DNA of 64,000 nt from Nocardia pneumoniae NBRC 100136 (GTDB lineage Bacteria > Actinomycetota > Actinomycetes > Mycobacteriales > Mycobacteriaceae): assembly GCF_000308755.1 (NCBI RefSeq), contig NZ_BAGF01000070.1:62001-126000 (forward strand). The letters run 5' to 3'. This document shows, piece by piece, positions 16,884 to 26,213 of the stretch. The stretch's first letter is position 1; each line of letters begins with the position of its first letter. The notes beneath the pieces are model-generated. The model did no database searches and was not told the origin of the DNA. It worked only from the letters and a program-made list of their open reading frames with translations. The position numbers were made by a program, and so were the translations under genes.

Positions 16884-18293
16884 TCAGTTGTAGGACTTGG
16901 TGACTCCGTCGAGCAGGTGCTCCAAGGTGTCGTAGGTCGGTGTGGCGACCACGTCGATTAGGTCCGCGGGCACCGGAACGTTGCGTTCGGCCGCGACTTT
17001 CGCGAACTGGGCGGCGTCGTTGGTGCGGAAGCCGTGCTCGGCGGCCAGCCGTTGCAGTTCGGAATCGGTGGACAGCAGGCGACCCAGCCGGTCGCCGGTC
17101 GCCCCGAACGGCACCAGCGTGTGCCGGGACAGCACCGTCGGGGACGGATACAGCAGCGTCATGTCGGGCTTGACCTGTCCGCGCACGGTGGCCTCGACGT
17201 ACTGCGCCTCGTAGATCCACGCCATCGGCGTGGGGCCCATGCCGGTGGCGAGATAATTGTTGAACGGCCCCTCGGTGGTGTTCTCGGTGTAGCCCTGGCC
17301 GACGAAAAGCCGCGCGAGCGCGGGCAGGACGGCCTGCTCGGCGGCCGGGCCCTGCACGATCGTGTTGCCGTTGGCGACATAGCTCGCCGCGGCCACGTAC
17401 ATCGCCGCGGAGTTCGAGCTGCGGGGGTCGGTGGTCGAGATCAGGATGTTCTTGCGCACCGGATAGGCGGTGTTGCCGGGCAGCTCGTCCCAGCGTGTGC
17501 CGTTGCGGGTGAGATCAAGGTAGCGACGCAGGTCGAGGGTCGGCACCGGCCCCTGGCGCACCACACCCGCCGCGGCCAGCAGATCCGCGATCGGCTTGAA
17601 CGTCGCGACGGCCATCGGTGCGGAGAACGGCGTGTACTTGGCGGTCACGTTGCGCTGCCGCTGAATACGCTCCGCGGCCTGCTCGCTGGACGGGAACGCG
17701 AAATCGAACTTCGCGAGGTCGATGGACGTGGCGATCTGGCGCGATCCGGCCGCCTCGACCTCGACGCGGATACCGTGGCGAGCCAGCGCGTCGATCACCT
17801 TCGGGTCCTGGAAGAACGCCATCTTCTCGGAACCGACGACGCCACGCACCACGGTGGGCGCGGCGGCAGGGGCGGGTGCGGCGGCAGGCGGCTGCGAGAC
17901 CGGCTGACGCACCGCGAGGACAACCGCGAGCACGACCACGACGAGAGCCGCCGCGACGGCGAGCGGCGCGAAACGCTTGTTCGCCGACCACAATTGGCGG
18001 AGGTCGGGCAGCGTGAACGTCGTCTTCGGTTCGGACGGCTCCACCGCCTTCTCCGCCGCCACGGCCGCGGCTTCGGCTTCCGCCTCGGCGGCCCTCTCCA
18101 ACTCGCGTCGCACCAGCCGCTCGACCAAGATCGGAATGAACTGCCGCACCGGGCGACCTTCGAACTTGCGTCTCGCCGCACCGACGGTGCTCTCGATATG
18201 CTCCGCGGAGTATGTCTCGGTGTAGTTTTCGACCAGCCGCTCCGTCATCTGACGGATCGCCTGTTCCTCCCGGACGGTATGGATAACCACCAC
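16884..18293 (-). CDS. Membrane-anchored substrate-binding-like protein with N-terminal three-helix bundle
   Basis: A 469-residue protein in three parts. Residues 1-65 (REEQAIRQMTERLVENY ... FEGRPVRQFIPILVERLVRR) look like the small three-helix-bundle dimerization domain found in actinobacterial proteins, some near arsenate-resistance genes. A charged Ala/Glu linker and a single helix (about 111-130) follow. Residues about 150-469 resemble an extracellular solute-binding fold. It would sit in the plasma membrane with its binding domain outside. No permease or ATPase is adjacent; a TerD gene lies upstream on the same strand. Function is not assignable. Confidence 0.55.
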   Translation of the reverse strand: MVVIHTVREEQAIRQMTERLVENYTETYSAEHIESTVGAARRKFEGRPVRQFIPILVERLVRRELERAAEAEAEAAAVAAEKAVEPSEPKTTFTLPDLRQLWSANKRFAPLAVAAALVVVVLAVVLAVRQPVSQPPAAAPAPAAAPTVVRGVVGSEKMAFFQDPKVIDALARHGIRVEVEAAGSRQIATSIDLAKFDFAFPSSEQAAERIQRQRNVTAKYTPFSAPMAVATFKPIADLLAAAGVVRQGPVPTLDLRRYLDLTRNGTRWDELPGNTAYPVRKNILISTTDPRSSNSAAMYVAAASYVANGNTIVQGPAAEQAVLPALARLFVGQGYTENTTEGPFNNYLATGMGPTPMAWIYEAQYVEATVRGQVKPDMTLLYPSPTVLSRHTLVPFGATGDRLGRLLSTDSELQRLAAEHGFRTNDAAQFAKVAAERNVPVPADLIDVVATPTYDTLEHLLDGVTKSYN

Positions 18294-18613
18294 AATCTCC
18301 TCGGCGTCCCGACGCTAGCGCGGCGGCGTCTCGGGCCGCACCGCGCCGGCCAACCCTAGCCGCATCCGCGCGGCGCCGACATCCGTCCGAACTTCCCGCC
18401 GGTGAATGATTTACCCTGCGCCAGTTCGTATCTCACGCACCCGCCGATGTGCTTCCGCCCAGCTCAGAGGCCCCCGGAGCACTGATGGGCAGCGGATCCC
18501 GCACCGCTCGAACCGGGTGTCCGGTCCCTGGAATCCGCCATGGAGAATTCAATACCGCATCGCCGATCCGCCACCCCGCGTTGTACTCGTGTTTCCCACC
18601 CGCACCGGCGGGG
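18294..18613. other. Intergenic region, no gene recognised
   Basis: About 320 bp between the substrate-binding-like gene and the TerD gene, both on the minus strand. Nothing beyond the expected promoter of the downstream gene was seen. Confidence 0.4.
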
Positions 18614-19195
18614 CTACTGCATGGCGAAGCGGAGCAGCGCCTGCTTGTCGCCCTGCTTGATCTTGCCCTTGCGGTTCAGCACCTCCAGCTGCCACACATC
18701 GCCGGAACGGAACGCCCGGGCGACCGCGTTGGCGTTGTCGTTGCCGAGCAGCGACGGCCAGATGTCGGCGACCTGCTGGCTGCTGCCACCGGTGGAGTCG
18801 TAGACCTTGAACGAGATATTGTTCGCCTTCTCGAACGAACTGCCCTTCTTGAAGGCCGCGGCGACGAAGATGATGGCGTCGATCGCGCCCGGCACATCCG
18901 CGAAGGTGACGTGCACCGTCTCGTCGTCACCGGAAGCGGCGCCGGTCTGCTCATCGCCGGTGTGCACCACCGAGCCGTTGCCCAACGGGTCCAGCGAGTC
19001 CAGTCCGGCGAAACGCACCGGCTCGCTGCCCTGCATGAGAATCGCGATCAGATCCAGATCCACCCCGCGCTTGCGACGCGCCCAGCCGAGCGCCCCGCCG
19101 CTGGTGCCGCTCGACGGATCCCAGCTCACCCCCACACTGAGCTTGGTGATACCCGCCAGATCCGCGGCGCCGTCTTCTTTTTTGAGCGTAATCAT
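18614..19195 (-). CDS. TerD family stress protein
   Basis: A 193-residue cytoplasmic protein of the TerD/TerE/CABP family: LSVGVSWDPSSG near residue 15-25, the acidic loop VDLDLIAIL that forms part of the Ca2+ site, VHTGDEQTGAASGDDE, and a C-terminal GDVWQLEVLNRKGK strand. Family members are linked to tellurite, phage and stress responses. Compared with the second TerD here (at 49019) it has an insertion (SGTSGGALGWARRKRG) before the acidic loop. ATG 19195 begins at the family start MITLKKE; no strong ribosome-binding site is seen. Confidence 0.85.
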   Translation of the reverse strand: MITLKKEDGAADLAGITKLSVGVSWDPSSGTSGGALGWARRKRGVDLDLIAILMQGSEPVRFAGLDSLDPLGNGSVVHTGDEQTGAASGDDETVHVTFADVPGAIDAIIFVAAAFKKGSSFEKANNISFKVYDSTGGSSQQVADIWPSLLGNDNANAVARAFRSGDVWQLEVLNRKGKIKQGDKQALLRFAMQ

Positions 19196-19392
19196 GGCTG
19201 CCAGGTTACCGGCGATTTTGCAGCGCCGAGTGGTGTAGCGGCACAGCGGATCACGCTCGCGAATGGCACGAATACCGTGGCTTTCAGTGTTTCCGTAGCG
19301 GCCCTTGCTGGGCACGTCATTCCGCCCGCGGTAGCGCACCTGGGGAAATTGACGATATCGTCAGCTCGTTGGTGTCGAAAGGAGCTGTCCTC

Positions 19393-20196
19393 ATGTCCCG
19401 TGTCGCCGTGGTTACCGGTGCTTCGTCCGGAATCGGAAAGGCCACCGCCGCCGCGCTTGCCGCGCGGGGCTATCAGGTGATCGGAACCAGCCGCAATCCC
19501 GGCACCATCGGCGCGGACGCTGCGGTGCCCGGCGTCGAGTACCGGGCGCTGGACCTGACCGACAAGTCATCAATCGAAGCATTCGCCGCGGGGCTCGGCC
19601 AGGTCGACGTCCTGGTCAACAACGCGGGCGAAAGCCAGGCCGGACCACTCGCCGAGCTACCCGGTGACGCGGTCGAGCGACTGTTCCAGCTGAACGTGCT
19701 CGGCCCGGTCGCCCTCACCAAGGCACTCCTGCCCGGCATGCGAGAGCGCAAGTACGGCCGCGTGGTGATGGTCGGCTCGATGCTCGCGAGTTTCCCGATG
19801 CCCTACCGCTCCTCCTACGTCGCCACCAAAGCGGCGCTGCGCGGCTTCGCGGTCGCCGCCCGCTTCGAGGAATCCCCCTTCGGCGTCTGGATCACCGCCA
19901 TCGAACCCGGCCAGATCGACACGGGCCTGCGCGAACGCCGCACGAAATACCTCACCGAAGGCTCCGCCCACACCGCCGACTTCACCACTTTCATGGCGAA
20001 ACTCGACGAAAAACAAGCGAAAGGCATTACGCCCGAAAAGGTCGCCACCACCATCGTCAAAGCGATCGAAGCCGACCGCCCCCGCCCCCTCTACGCGGTG
20101 GGCAGCAACGCTCCCGCCCTGTTCACCATCCGCCGCCTACTCCCCCGCACGGTCATGGAACGGATCATCGCCCGAGCCCACGGCCTTTCCCGCTGA
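19393..20196 (+). CDS. Short-chain dehydrogenase/reductase
   Basis: A 267-residue classical SDR: cofactor motif TGASSGIG (about residues 8-15), NNAG, catalytic Ser in MVGSML, and Tyr/Lys in SYVATK. It would be an NAD(P)-dependent oxidoreductase; the substrate is not deducible. AAGGAG is eight bases upstream of ATG 19393. Divergent from the TerD gene. Confidence 0.85.
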   Translation: MSRVAVVTGASSGIGKATAAALAARGYQVIGTSRNPGTIGADAAVPGVEYRALDLTDKSSIEAFAAGLGQVDVLVNNAGESQAGPLAELPGDAVERLFQLNVLGPVALTKALLPGMRERKYGRVVMVGSMLASFPMPYRSSYVATKAALRGFAVAARFEESPFGVWITAIEPGQIDTGLRERRTKYLTEGSAHTADFTTFMAKLDEKQAKGITPEKVATTIVKAIEADRPRPLYAVGSNAPALFTIRRLLPRTVMERIIARAHGLSR

Positions 20197-20590
20197 GCGG
20201 AGCCGTCACAGCGCGAAACCGAACGACACATATCGCGCCGGAAATACACATCGGCAGAGTCACCAGGCGTCATGGTTGCCGAAGCCAGCCAGGTATGAGT
20301 TCGCTGGCGACGCTGAATGCCTGGGATCGAACGTTGGCGTCGGCGAACCTGGCCCGCACCAGGGACTGAGGAGCCGCACCGCAGTGCCCCGGGGCATCTC
20401 CAGTCGGAACCGGATCACTCCGACCGTCGGAAGTCCTTCAACTGCAGCAGTATCTCGCATTGGACACGATTGCTCAGTGTGTCGAATTGTACCGGCGTAC
20501 CGAAATAATGGGGACCGAGTCGAGGTTTGCGCAGGTCCGCCCCAGTAATTAGGGGCGTTCAGGGCGGTAACCGGGGATGGGTTGGGGGCG
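20197..20590. other. Intergenic region, no gene recognised
   Basis: Nearly 400 bp after the SDR gene, less GC-rich than the surroundings around 20220-20270 and 20460-20520. No RNA gene or protein family was recognised. Confidence 0.4.
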
Positions 20591-21331
20591 ATGAGCCGGT
20601 TGAGTTCATCGAGAGCGGAGGCCGGCGTGGTCCGTGGATTGAGAAGTGTTGTGGTGGCCGCCATTACGTCGGGCGCACTGATGCTGGGGTTCGGTGCGCC
20701 GGTGGTCGCGCAAGCGGAGCCGGACGCGCTGAAGCACTGTTCGGTCAGCACCGGACGGGTATTCGAGACGGCGACGCCGGAGGAGGTCGGAATCGATTCG
20801 GCGGCGCTGCGGCAGGCGGTGGCGTTCGCGGCGGATCCGACGCGCACGACGCTCCAGGTGTTCCGGAACAACTGCCTGATCGCGACCGGACCGAACAATG
20901 CGCGAGCGCGCGGTGTGCCCTGGAATCTGTGGAGCAGCACCAAGAGCGTGGTGGCGATGGTTGCCGGGATCGCGGTGGACGAGCAGCGCCTGCGGCTCGA
21001 CGACCCGATCGGCGCCTATCTGCCGCCCGAGTTCGGTGATGCCGGACATCGCGCGATCACGGTTCGGAATCTGCTCCTCGAATCCTCCGGCATGCAGGTG
21101 GCCGTGGCATCCGAGGGCATAACCGGATTGGCGCAGCTCGACCCGAATGTGGTGGCGCAGGCGTTGGCGATTCCGATCGATCAGCAGCAGGGCACCGAGT
21201 GGCGGCGAAACGCGAGAAGACCTCTCCGCGATGTGCCACTCGCGGGAGGTCAGGCGAGGAGTGCCCCCAGTCGGACTCGAACCGACACTGGGCGGATTTT
21301 AAGTCCGCTGCCTCTGCCAATTGGGCTATAG
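20591..21331 (+). pseudogene. Truncated exported serine hydrolase (beta-lactamase class C family)
   Basis: The first ~200 residues are a normal secreted penicillin-binding-like serine hydrolase: signal peptide (LRSVVVAAITSGALMLGFGA), then CLIATGPNN and the SxxK motif in WNLWSSTKSVVAMVAGIAV, and VRNLLLESSGM. After QQGTEW (about base 21202) similarity to the family stops: the frame continues into a terminator hairpin and through a tRNA gene on the other strand, ending at 21331. The YxN and C-terminal HTG motifs are missing, so it is almost certainly a 3'-truncated remnant. Confidence 0.7.
21219..21251 (-). terminator. Terminator-like hairpin downstream of tRNA-Leu
   Basis: GACCTCTCCGCGA and TCGCGGGAGGTC pair with one bulge around an 8-base loop; on the minus strand a short T-rich tract follows. 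It lies 11 bases beyond the 3' end of the tRNA. Confidence 0.6.
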
Positions 21332-21335
21332 GGGC
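21262..21335 (-). tRNA. tRNA-Leu (anticodon UAA), class I shape
   Basis: The minus strand folds as a cloverleaf: acceptor stem GCCCCTA/TGGGGGC (one G-U), short D arm, anticodon stem GCGGA/TCCGC with loop CTTAAAA giving anticodon TAA, a 5-base variable loop (CCAGT), T arm GTCGG-TTCGAGT-CCGAC and discriminator A. CCA is not encoded. Leucine tRNAs normally have a long variable arm; this one does not, so the amino-acid assignment rests on the anticodon alone. Confidence 0.85.
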
Positions 21336-21579
21336 GTCCGGGACAGCGTACCGAGTCGTACGGCTGTACCGGAATTCCGGCAATTCGCCGGGTCCGGTGC
21401 GTCTGCCGTGGCCGGACGGGGGGTGGTGCGGTGGTGCGACCGGTGGTGGTGGCGGGTGTTCCGGGCCGGGGGTGGCAGGCGTCCCAGAGAACTAGATCGG
21501 CGGCGGCGGGCTGGTGTTAGCGTCCGCGGCGGACTGGGCGCGGAGAATTTCGGCCGTCGGCGTGTCGGCCCTCGGCGTG

Positions 21580-22497
21580 TCAGCGACGGGGCGGCAGCGG
21601 GATTCGGGCGAGGTCGGTGGCGATGTGGATCTCGCCGGTGAAGTACTTCGCCGCTTCGGCCAAGTGCTCGTCCAGGTTGCGGTAGCGCTGGGAGAAATGG
21701 GTGAGAACCAGGGTGCGCACACCGGCGTCGGCCGCGGCTCGGGCGGCCTGGCCCGCGGTGAGGTGGCCGTATTCCGTGGCCAGATGTTCGTCGGCGTCCA
21801 GGAAGGTGGCCTCGATGACGAGCATGTCGACGTCGGCGGCGAGTTCCTGGACGCCTGAGCACAACCGGGTGTCCATGACGAAAGCGAAGCTCTGGCCGGG
21901 CCGCGGCTCGCTGATCTCGTCCAGAGTGATGGTGCGACCGGACAGCTCGACGCTGCCGCGCCGTTGCAGTTCGGAGATGACCGGGCCGCGCAGCCCGAGG
22001 GCGTGCAGCCGGTCGGGCAGAATGCGCCGACCGGGCGGCTCGCTGAGCCGGTAGCCGAAGGTGTCGACCGGATGCGACAACCGGGCAGCGGTCACCGTGA
22101 ACGGCGCATCGGGCAGGTCCACGGCGCCGGGGCCGACGATGAGGCGCGGCCGCAGCTCGGCGCGGTGATAGTAGGACGTCGCGTTGACCAGCCGGTCGTA
22201 GTACGCGGCGCCCGACGCCGGAAACCACACGTCGACCGGATGCGGCACCCGATCGAGATTGATCCGCTGCACCACCCCGGCCAGCCCGAGACTGTGGTCG
22301 CCGTGGAAATGGGTGATGGCGATCCGCGTCAACCCCGTGACCGAGACACCGGCATAGGTCATCTGCCGCTGTGTCCCCTCGCCCGGGTCGAAGAGGATCG
22401 CCTCGTCATCCCACCGCAGGAGATACCCGTTGTGGTTTCGCTGTTTCGTCGGCACCTGACTAGCGGTCCCGAGAACAACCAACTCTCGCTGCGACAC
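21580..22497 (-). CDS. rnz: Ribonuclease Z
   Basis: A 305-residue metallo-beta-lactamase-fold endonuclease that trims tRNA precursors at the 3' end. The zinc motif HFHGDH (His63, His65, Asp67, His68), the later His in ARLSHPVDTFGYR, AFVMDTRLC (Asp ligand) and LTHFSQRY (His) complete the binuclear site. Length is that of the short (bacterial) form. It lies beside a tRNA that lacks encoded CCA, the kind of precursor RNase Z processes. Confidence 0.92.
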   Translation of the reverse strand: MSQRELVVLGTASQVPTKQRNHNGYLLRWDDEAILFDPGEGTQRQMTYAGVSVTGLTRIAITHFHGDHSLGLAGVVQRINLDRVPHPVDVWFPASGAAYYDRLVNATSYYHRAELRPRLIVGPGAVDLPDAPFTVTAARLSHPVDTFGYRLSEPPGRRILPDRLHALGLRGPVISELQRRGSVELSGRTITLDEISEPRPGQSFAFVMDTRLCSGVQELAADVDMLVIEATFLDADEHLATEYGHLTAGQAARAAADAGVRTLVLTHFSQRYRNLDEHLAEAAKYFTGEIHIATDLARIPLPPRR

Positions 22498-22540
22498 CGC
22501 GCCAGGCTATCCGCCGATACCCGATGAGCCGAACGCGGCG

Positions 22541-24043
22541 CTACGCCACCGCGGTCTTGCCGAGCAGGGAGTTGCGCCGGGAGTAGCTGAAGTAGATGAC
22601 GAAGCCGATCAGCATCCACACCACGAACCGCAACCAGGTCTCCACCGACAGGTTGAGCATCAGCCACAGGCAGGACAGCACCGCGAGGACCGGAATCACC
22701 GGAACGAGCGGGACGCGGAAGCCGCGCGGCAGATCGGGGCGGGTGCGGCGCAGGATGAGCACACCCACCGAGACCAGCACGAACGCGAACAGCGTCCCGA
22801 TGTTGACCATCTCCTCCAGGGTGCCGAAGTCGACGAACCCGGCCAGCAGCGCGCACGCCACGCCGACGAGCACGGTGACCCGCACCGGCGTGCCGTGCTT
22901 GCCGGTGTGCGCGAGCTTGCGCGGCACCAGGCCGTCTCGCGCCATCGCGAACAGCACCCGGGTCTGCCCCAGGTACATCACCATGACCACCGTGGTGAGC
23001 CCGGCGAGCGCGCCGATCGAGATGATGTTCTTCGCCCAGGTCGCGCCATGGATCGCGAAGGCCGTCGCCAAGGTGGCGTCGGTACCGGCGAGCTCGGTGT
23101 AGGACACCATGCCGGTGAGCACCAGCGACACCGCCACGTACAGGACGGTGACGATGAGCAGCGACCCGAGGATGCCGCGCGGCACCGCGCGCTGCGGATT
23201 CTTGGTCTCCTCGGCCGTCGTGGCGACGACGTCGAAGCCGATGAACGCGAAGAACACCAGGCTGGCCGCCGCGAGCAGGCCGTACCAGCCGAAGTTGCTG
23301 TGCCCGGCGCCGGTCAGATAGGAGAACAGCGACTGCCGCAGACCCTCGCCTCGTTCGCCGGGCTGGGACGGCGGGATGTACGGCGAGAGGTTCGACGACT
23401 TGAAGTAGGTGATGCCGACGATGAGCACGAGCGCGATCACGCCCAGCTTGATGGCCACCGCCACCGCCGACACCCGCGAGGACACCTTGGTGCCCGTCGC
23501 GAGCAGCACCCCCAGCACCGTGATCAGCAGCACAGCGCCCCAGTCGAAACTCACCGAGCCGAAGTGCGCGATCGGCGAGGTGGTGCCGAGCACCTCACCG
23601 AGGTACTGCGACCAGCCTTTGGCCACCACCGCCACGGCGAGGGCGAACTCCAGGATCAGGTCCCAGCCGATGATCCAGGCGACGAGCTCGCCGAAGGTGG
23701 CGTAGGAGTAGGTGTACGCGCTGCCCGCCACGGGAACGGTCGAGGCGAACTCGGCGTAGCACAGCGCGGTCAAACCGCAGGCGATCGCGGCGAAGACGAA
23801 GGCGAGCGAGACGGACGGACCCGCGACATTGCCCGCGGTGCGGGCGGTGAGCGTGAAGATGCCCGCGCCGACCACCACGGCCACACCGAAGATGGTGAGG
23901 TCCCAGGCGGTGAGTTCCTTGCGGAGTTTCGAGTCGGGCTCGTCGGTGTCGCGGATCGACTGCTCGATGGACTTGGTGCGGAACATGCCGCCCCATCGGG
24001 ACGAGACGCCACCCGTCTCGGCTTGTGGCCTGGGGTTCGTCAC
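22541..24043 (-). CDS. APC family cationic amino acid permease
   Basis: A 500-residue membrane protein with about 12 to 14 helices. The first helix region has TIFGVAVVVGAGIFTLT, the unwound GAGIF motif of amino acid/polyamine transporters; the following segments (CYAEFASTVPVAGSAYTYSYA, LVAWIIGWDLILEF) are those of the CAT/YfnA-type cationic amino acid carriers. Probably imports or exchanges a basic amino acid. GTG 24043 is chosen because AAGGAG lies five bases upstream; longer frames to 24163 add no conserved sequence. Confidence 0.85.
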   Translation of the reverse strand: MTNPRPQAETGGVSSRWGGMFRTKSIEQSIRDTDEPDSKLRKELTAWDLTIFGVAVVVGAGIFTLTARTAGNVAGPSVSLAFVFAAIACGLTALCYAEFASTVPVAGSAYTYSYATFGELVAWIIGWDLILEFALAVAVVAKGWSQYLGEVLGTTSPIAHFGSVSFDWGAVLLITVLGVLLATGTKVSSRVSAVAVAIKLGVIALVLIVGITYFKSSNLSPYIPPSQPGERGEGLRQSLFSYLTGAGHSNFGWYGLLAAASLVFFAFIGFDVVATTAEETKNPQRAVPRGILGSLLIVTVLYVAVSLVLTGMVSYTELAGTDATLATAFAIHGATWAKNIISIGALAGLTTVVMVMYLGQTRVLFAMARDGLVPRKLAHTGKHGTPVRVTVLVGVACALLAGFVDFGTLEEMVNIGTLFAFVLVSVGVLILRRTRPDLPRGFRVPLVPVIPVLAVLSCLWLMLNLSVETWLRFVVWMLIGFVIYFSYSRRNSLLGKTAVA

Positions 24044-24096
24044 TGGCTCTCCTTCATCAGCGCTGATGTGCATCTGTTCTGTACCCCGGCGGCGCG

Positions 24097-25563
24097 TCAA
24101 TGCACGCCCGCCATGAATTTGCTGATCCGCGGTGCGACAGCGGCGACGATCAGTCCCGCGCACACCACGACCGTCCCGGTGATACCGAAGTAGGCGAATT
24201 CGTGGCCGGGGTCATAGAACCGAGCCAAGGTACCCGACATCGAGGTTCCGATGCCAATGGAGAAAAAGTACAGCGCCATCATCTGCGCCCGGAAAGCTTC
24301 CGGCGCGAGCTGGGTGGTGACCGCAAGTCCCACCGGCGACAACAGCAGTTCGGAGATCGCGAACACGGACATGATCGCCAGCACGAGCAGTGCGGGCACG
24401 GCGCGCCCGGTGGTGCCGGACATGGGCACGAACAACCAGAACGCGACGCCCATGCCGATCACGCCGAGCGCGAACTTCCGCGGCGTGCTCGGGGCGCGCT
24501 GCCCCAGCTTGGTCCACAGCAACGCGAACGCCGGCGAGAGCAGGATGACCCAGACCGGCTGGACCGAGCCGATCCAGCTGGACGGCGCGGTCCAGCCGAA
24601 GACGCGCCAGTTCATCCGTTCGTCGGAGTAGACCGCAAGCACCGTGAAGATCTGCTTGAACAGCGAGAAGAACACGGCGTTGGCGATGAACAATGGAAGG
24701 AACGCGCGCACCCGGCTGCGCTCGAACGGGGTCACCTTGGGGCTGGTGAGCAGCACGGCGAAGTACGCGACCGAGGCGGCGACGATGACGCCGGTCGTCA
24801 CCGCGGGCAGGTTGTCCAGGGTGACCAGGCCGGTCACCCACACCACCACGACGAGTAGCACGCCCGCGGCCAGCGCGGCGACCAGCGGCCGGACGGCGGT
24901 ACGCGGGAGTGGGTTCGGTACCTCGCGGCCGTGCGTGCCGAGATTGCGGCGGAAGACCACGTACTGGGCGAGACCGAATGCCATGCCGATCGCCGCCGCT
25001 CCGAAGCCGTAGTGGAAACCGGCGTGCGTCTGCAGCAGACCGGTGAGCAGCGGGCCGCTGAACGCCCCGAGATTGATGCCCAGATAGAACAGCGTGAAGC
25101 CGCCCGCCGCGCGCGCGTCACCCTTGGGATAGAGGGTGCCCAGCAGGGAGGAGGCGTTGGCCTTCAGCCCACCGCTGCCCAGCGCGACCAGCATCAGGCC
25201 GACTCCCACGCCGGACAGTCCCGGCAGCACGGCCAGCGCGATGTGCCCGGCCATGACCACGAGGCCGCCGTAGAACAGGGTGCGCTCCATGCCGAGCAGC
25301 CGGTCGGCGATCCACCCGCCGAGCACGGTGGACAGATAGACCAGGCCACCGTAGGCGCCGACGATGCCGACGGCGGTGTCCTTGGCCAGTCCGAGGCCGC
25401 CGTCGGTGGCCGAGTAGTACAGGTAGTACCCCAGGATGGTGACCATTCCGTAGAACGAGAAACGCTCCCAGAGCTCGACGCCGAACAGGTTGGCCAGCCC
25501 GATCGGGTGGCCGAACAGGGTTCGTGTCGCTCCTGATTCATGCGATGTTGCCGCTTCAACCAT
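24097..25563 (-). CDS. POT/PTR proton-dependent oligopeptide transporter
   Basis: A 488-residue MFS protein of the PTR2/POT family: the helix-1 motif VELWERFSFYGM (ExxERFxxYG), the loop motif GGWIADRLLG between helices 2 and 3, and GLYLGINLGAFSGPLL-like helix 5 sequence (FYLGINLGAFSG). It would import di- and tripeptides with protons across the plasma membrane. The gene lies 54 bp upstream of the APC permease on the same strand, so the two may form a small nitrogen-nutrient operon. Confidence 0.9.
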   Translation of the reverse strand: MVEAATSHESGATRTLFGHPIGLANLFGVELWERFSFYGMVTILGYYLYYSATDGGLGLAKDTAVGIVGAYGGLVYLSTVLGGWIADRLLGMERTLFYGGLVVMAGHIALAVLPGLSGVGVGLMLVALGSGGLKANASSLLGTLYPKGDARAAGGFTLFYLGINLGAFSGPLLTGLLQTHAGFHYGFGAAAIGMAFGLAQYVVFRRNLGTHGREVPNPLPRTAVRPLVAALAAGVLLVVVVWVTGLVTLDNLPAVTTGVIVAASVAYFAVLLTSPKVTPFERSRVRAFLPLFIANAVFFSLFKQIFTVLAVYSDERMNWRVFGWTAPSSWIGSVQPVWVILLSPAFALLWTKLGQRAPSTPRKFALGVIGMGVAFWLFVPMSGTTGRAVPALLVLAIMSVFAISELLLSPVGLAVTTQLAPEAFRAQMMALYFFSIGIGTSMSGTLARFYDPGHEFAYFGITGTVVVCAGLIVAAVAPRISKFMAGVH

Positions 25564-25719
25564 CTACCGACGATCACATGGCGGTCGGCTCTGGGAAGAT
25601 ATTCGTTTGTTCTGTTCACACCTTGTCCCGGTGTTTGCTCGCGGCACGACCGGGCACTCGCGAAAAGAGAGACCAACCAGCGCGATCACCGCGACCGAAC
25701 CCGAGAAAGCGTTGTGCTG

Positions 25720-26205
25720 ATGGTTCACGTGGAAACCACCGTCCCGGTGTCACCGGAGGAGATCTTCAGCATCCTGGCCGACGGGTGGCTGTTCTCGGCC
25801 TGGGTCGTCGGCGCGACGCACATTCGCGACGTCGACGACGACTGGCCCGCCGTCGGCTCCCGGCTGCACTACAGCGCCGGGGTGTGGCCGCTCACCGTGG
25901 ACGACACCACCGTGGTGGTCGCCTCGGCCCCGCCGCGGATGCTCGAACTGGAGGCCAAGCTCCGGCCGCTCGGCTCGGCGTGGATTCGCCTGGAACTCGT
26001 CGCGACGCCGACCGGCGAAACCGAGGTCCGCATGTACGAGCACTCGAAACATGGGCTGGGCGGGCTGATACCCACGGTCGTCCAGGAACTGCTTCTGGTG
26101 CCGCGCAACAAGGAATCGCTGTCCAGGCTCACCGATATCGCCGTGGGCAAGGCGCGCCGCGCGGCAGCGCACGCCCGAGCGGGTGTCGGCGTGCCGCGCA
26201 CCTGA
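25720..26205 (+). CDS. SRPBCC (START-like) family protein
   Basis: A 161-residue helix-grip protein. The start MVHVETTVPVSPEEIFSIL, with GWLFSAWVVGATHIRDVDDDWPAVGSRLHYSAGVWPL, is the usual opening of actinobacterial polyketide-cyclase/dehydrase-like SRPBCC proteins, which bind hydrophobic ligands in a central cavity. Ligand unknown. ATG 25720 fits the family start; a GTG two codons upstream is possible. It converges on ppx with 8 bp between stops. Confidence 0.75.
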   Translation: MVHVETTVPVSPEEIFSILADGWLFSAWVVGATHIRDVDDDWPAVGSRLHYSAGVWPLTVDDTTVVVASAPPRMLELEAKLRPLGSAWIRLELVATPTGETEVRMYEHSKHGLGGLIPTVVQELLLVPRNKESLSRLTDIAVGKARRAAAHARAGVGVPRT

Positions 26206-26213
26206 CCGCGTCG

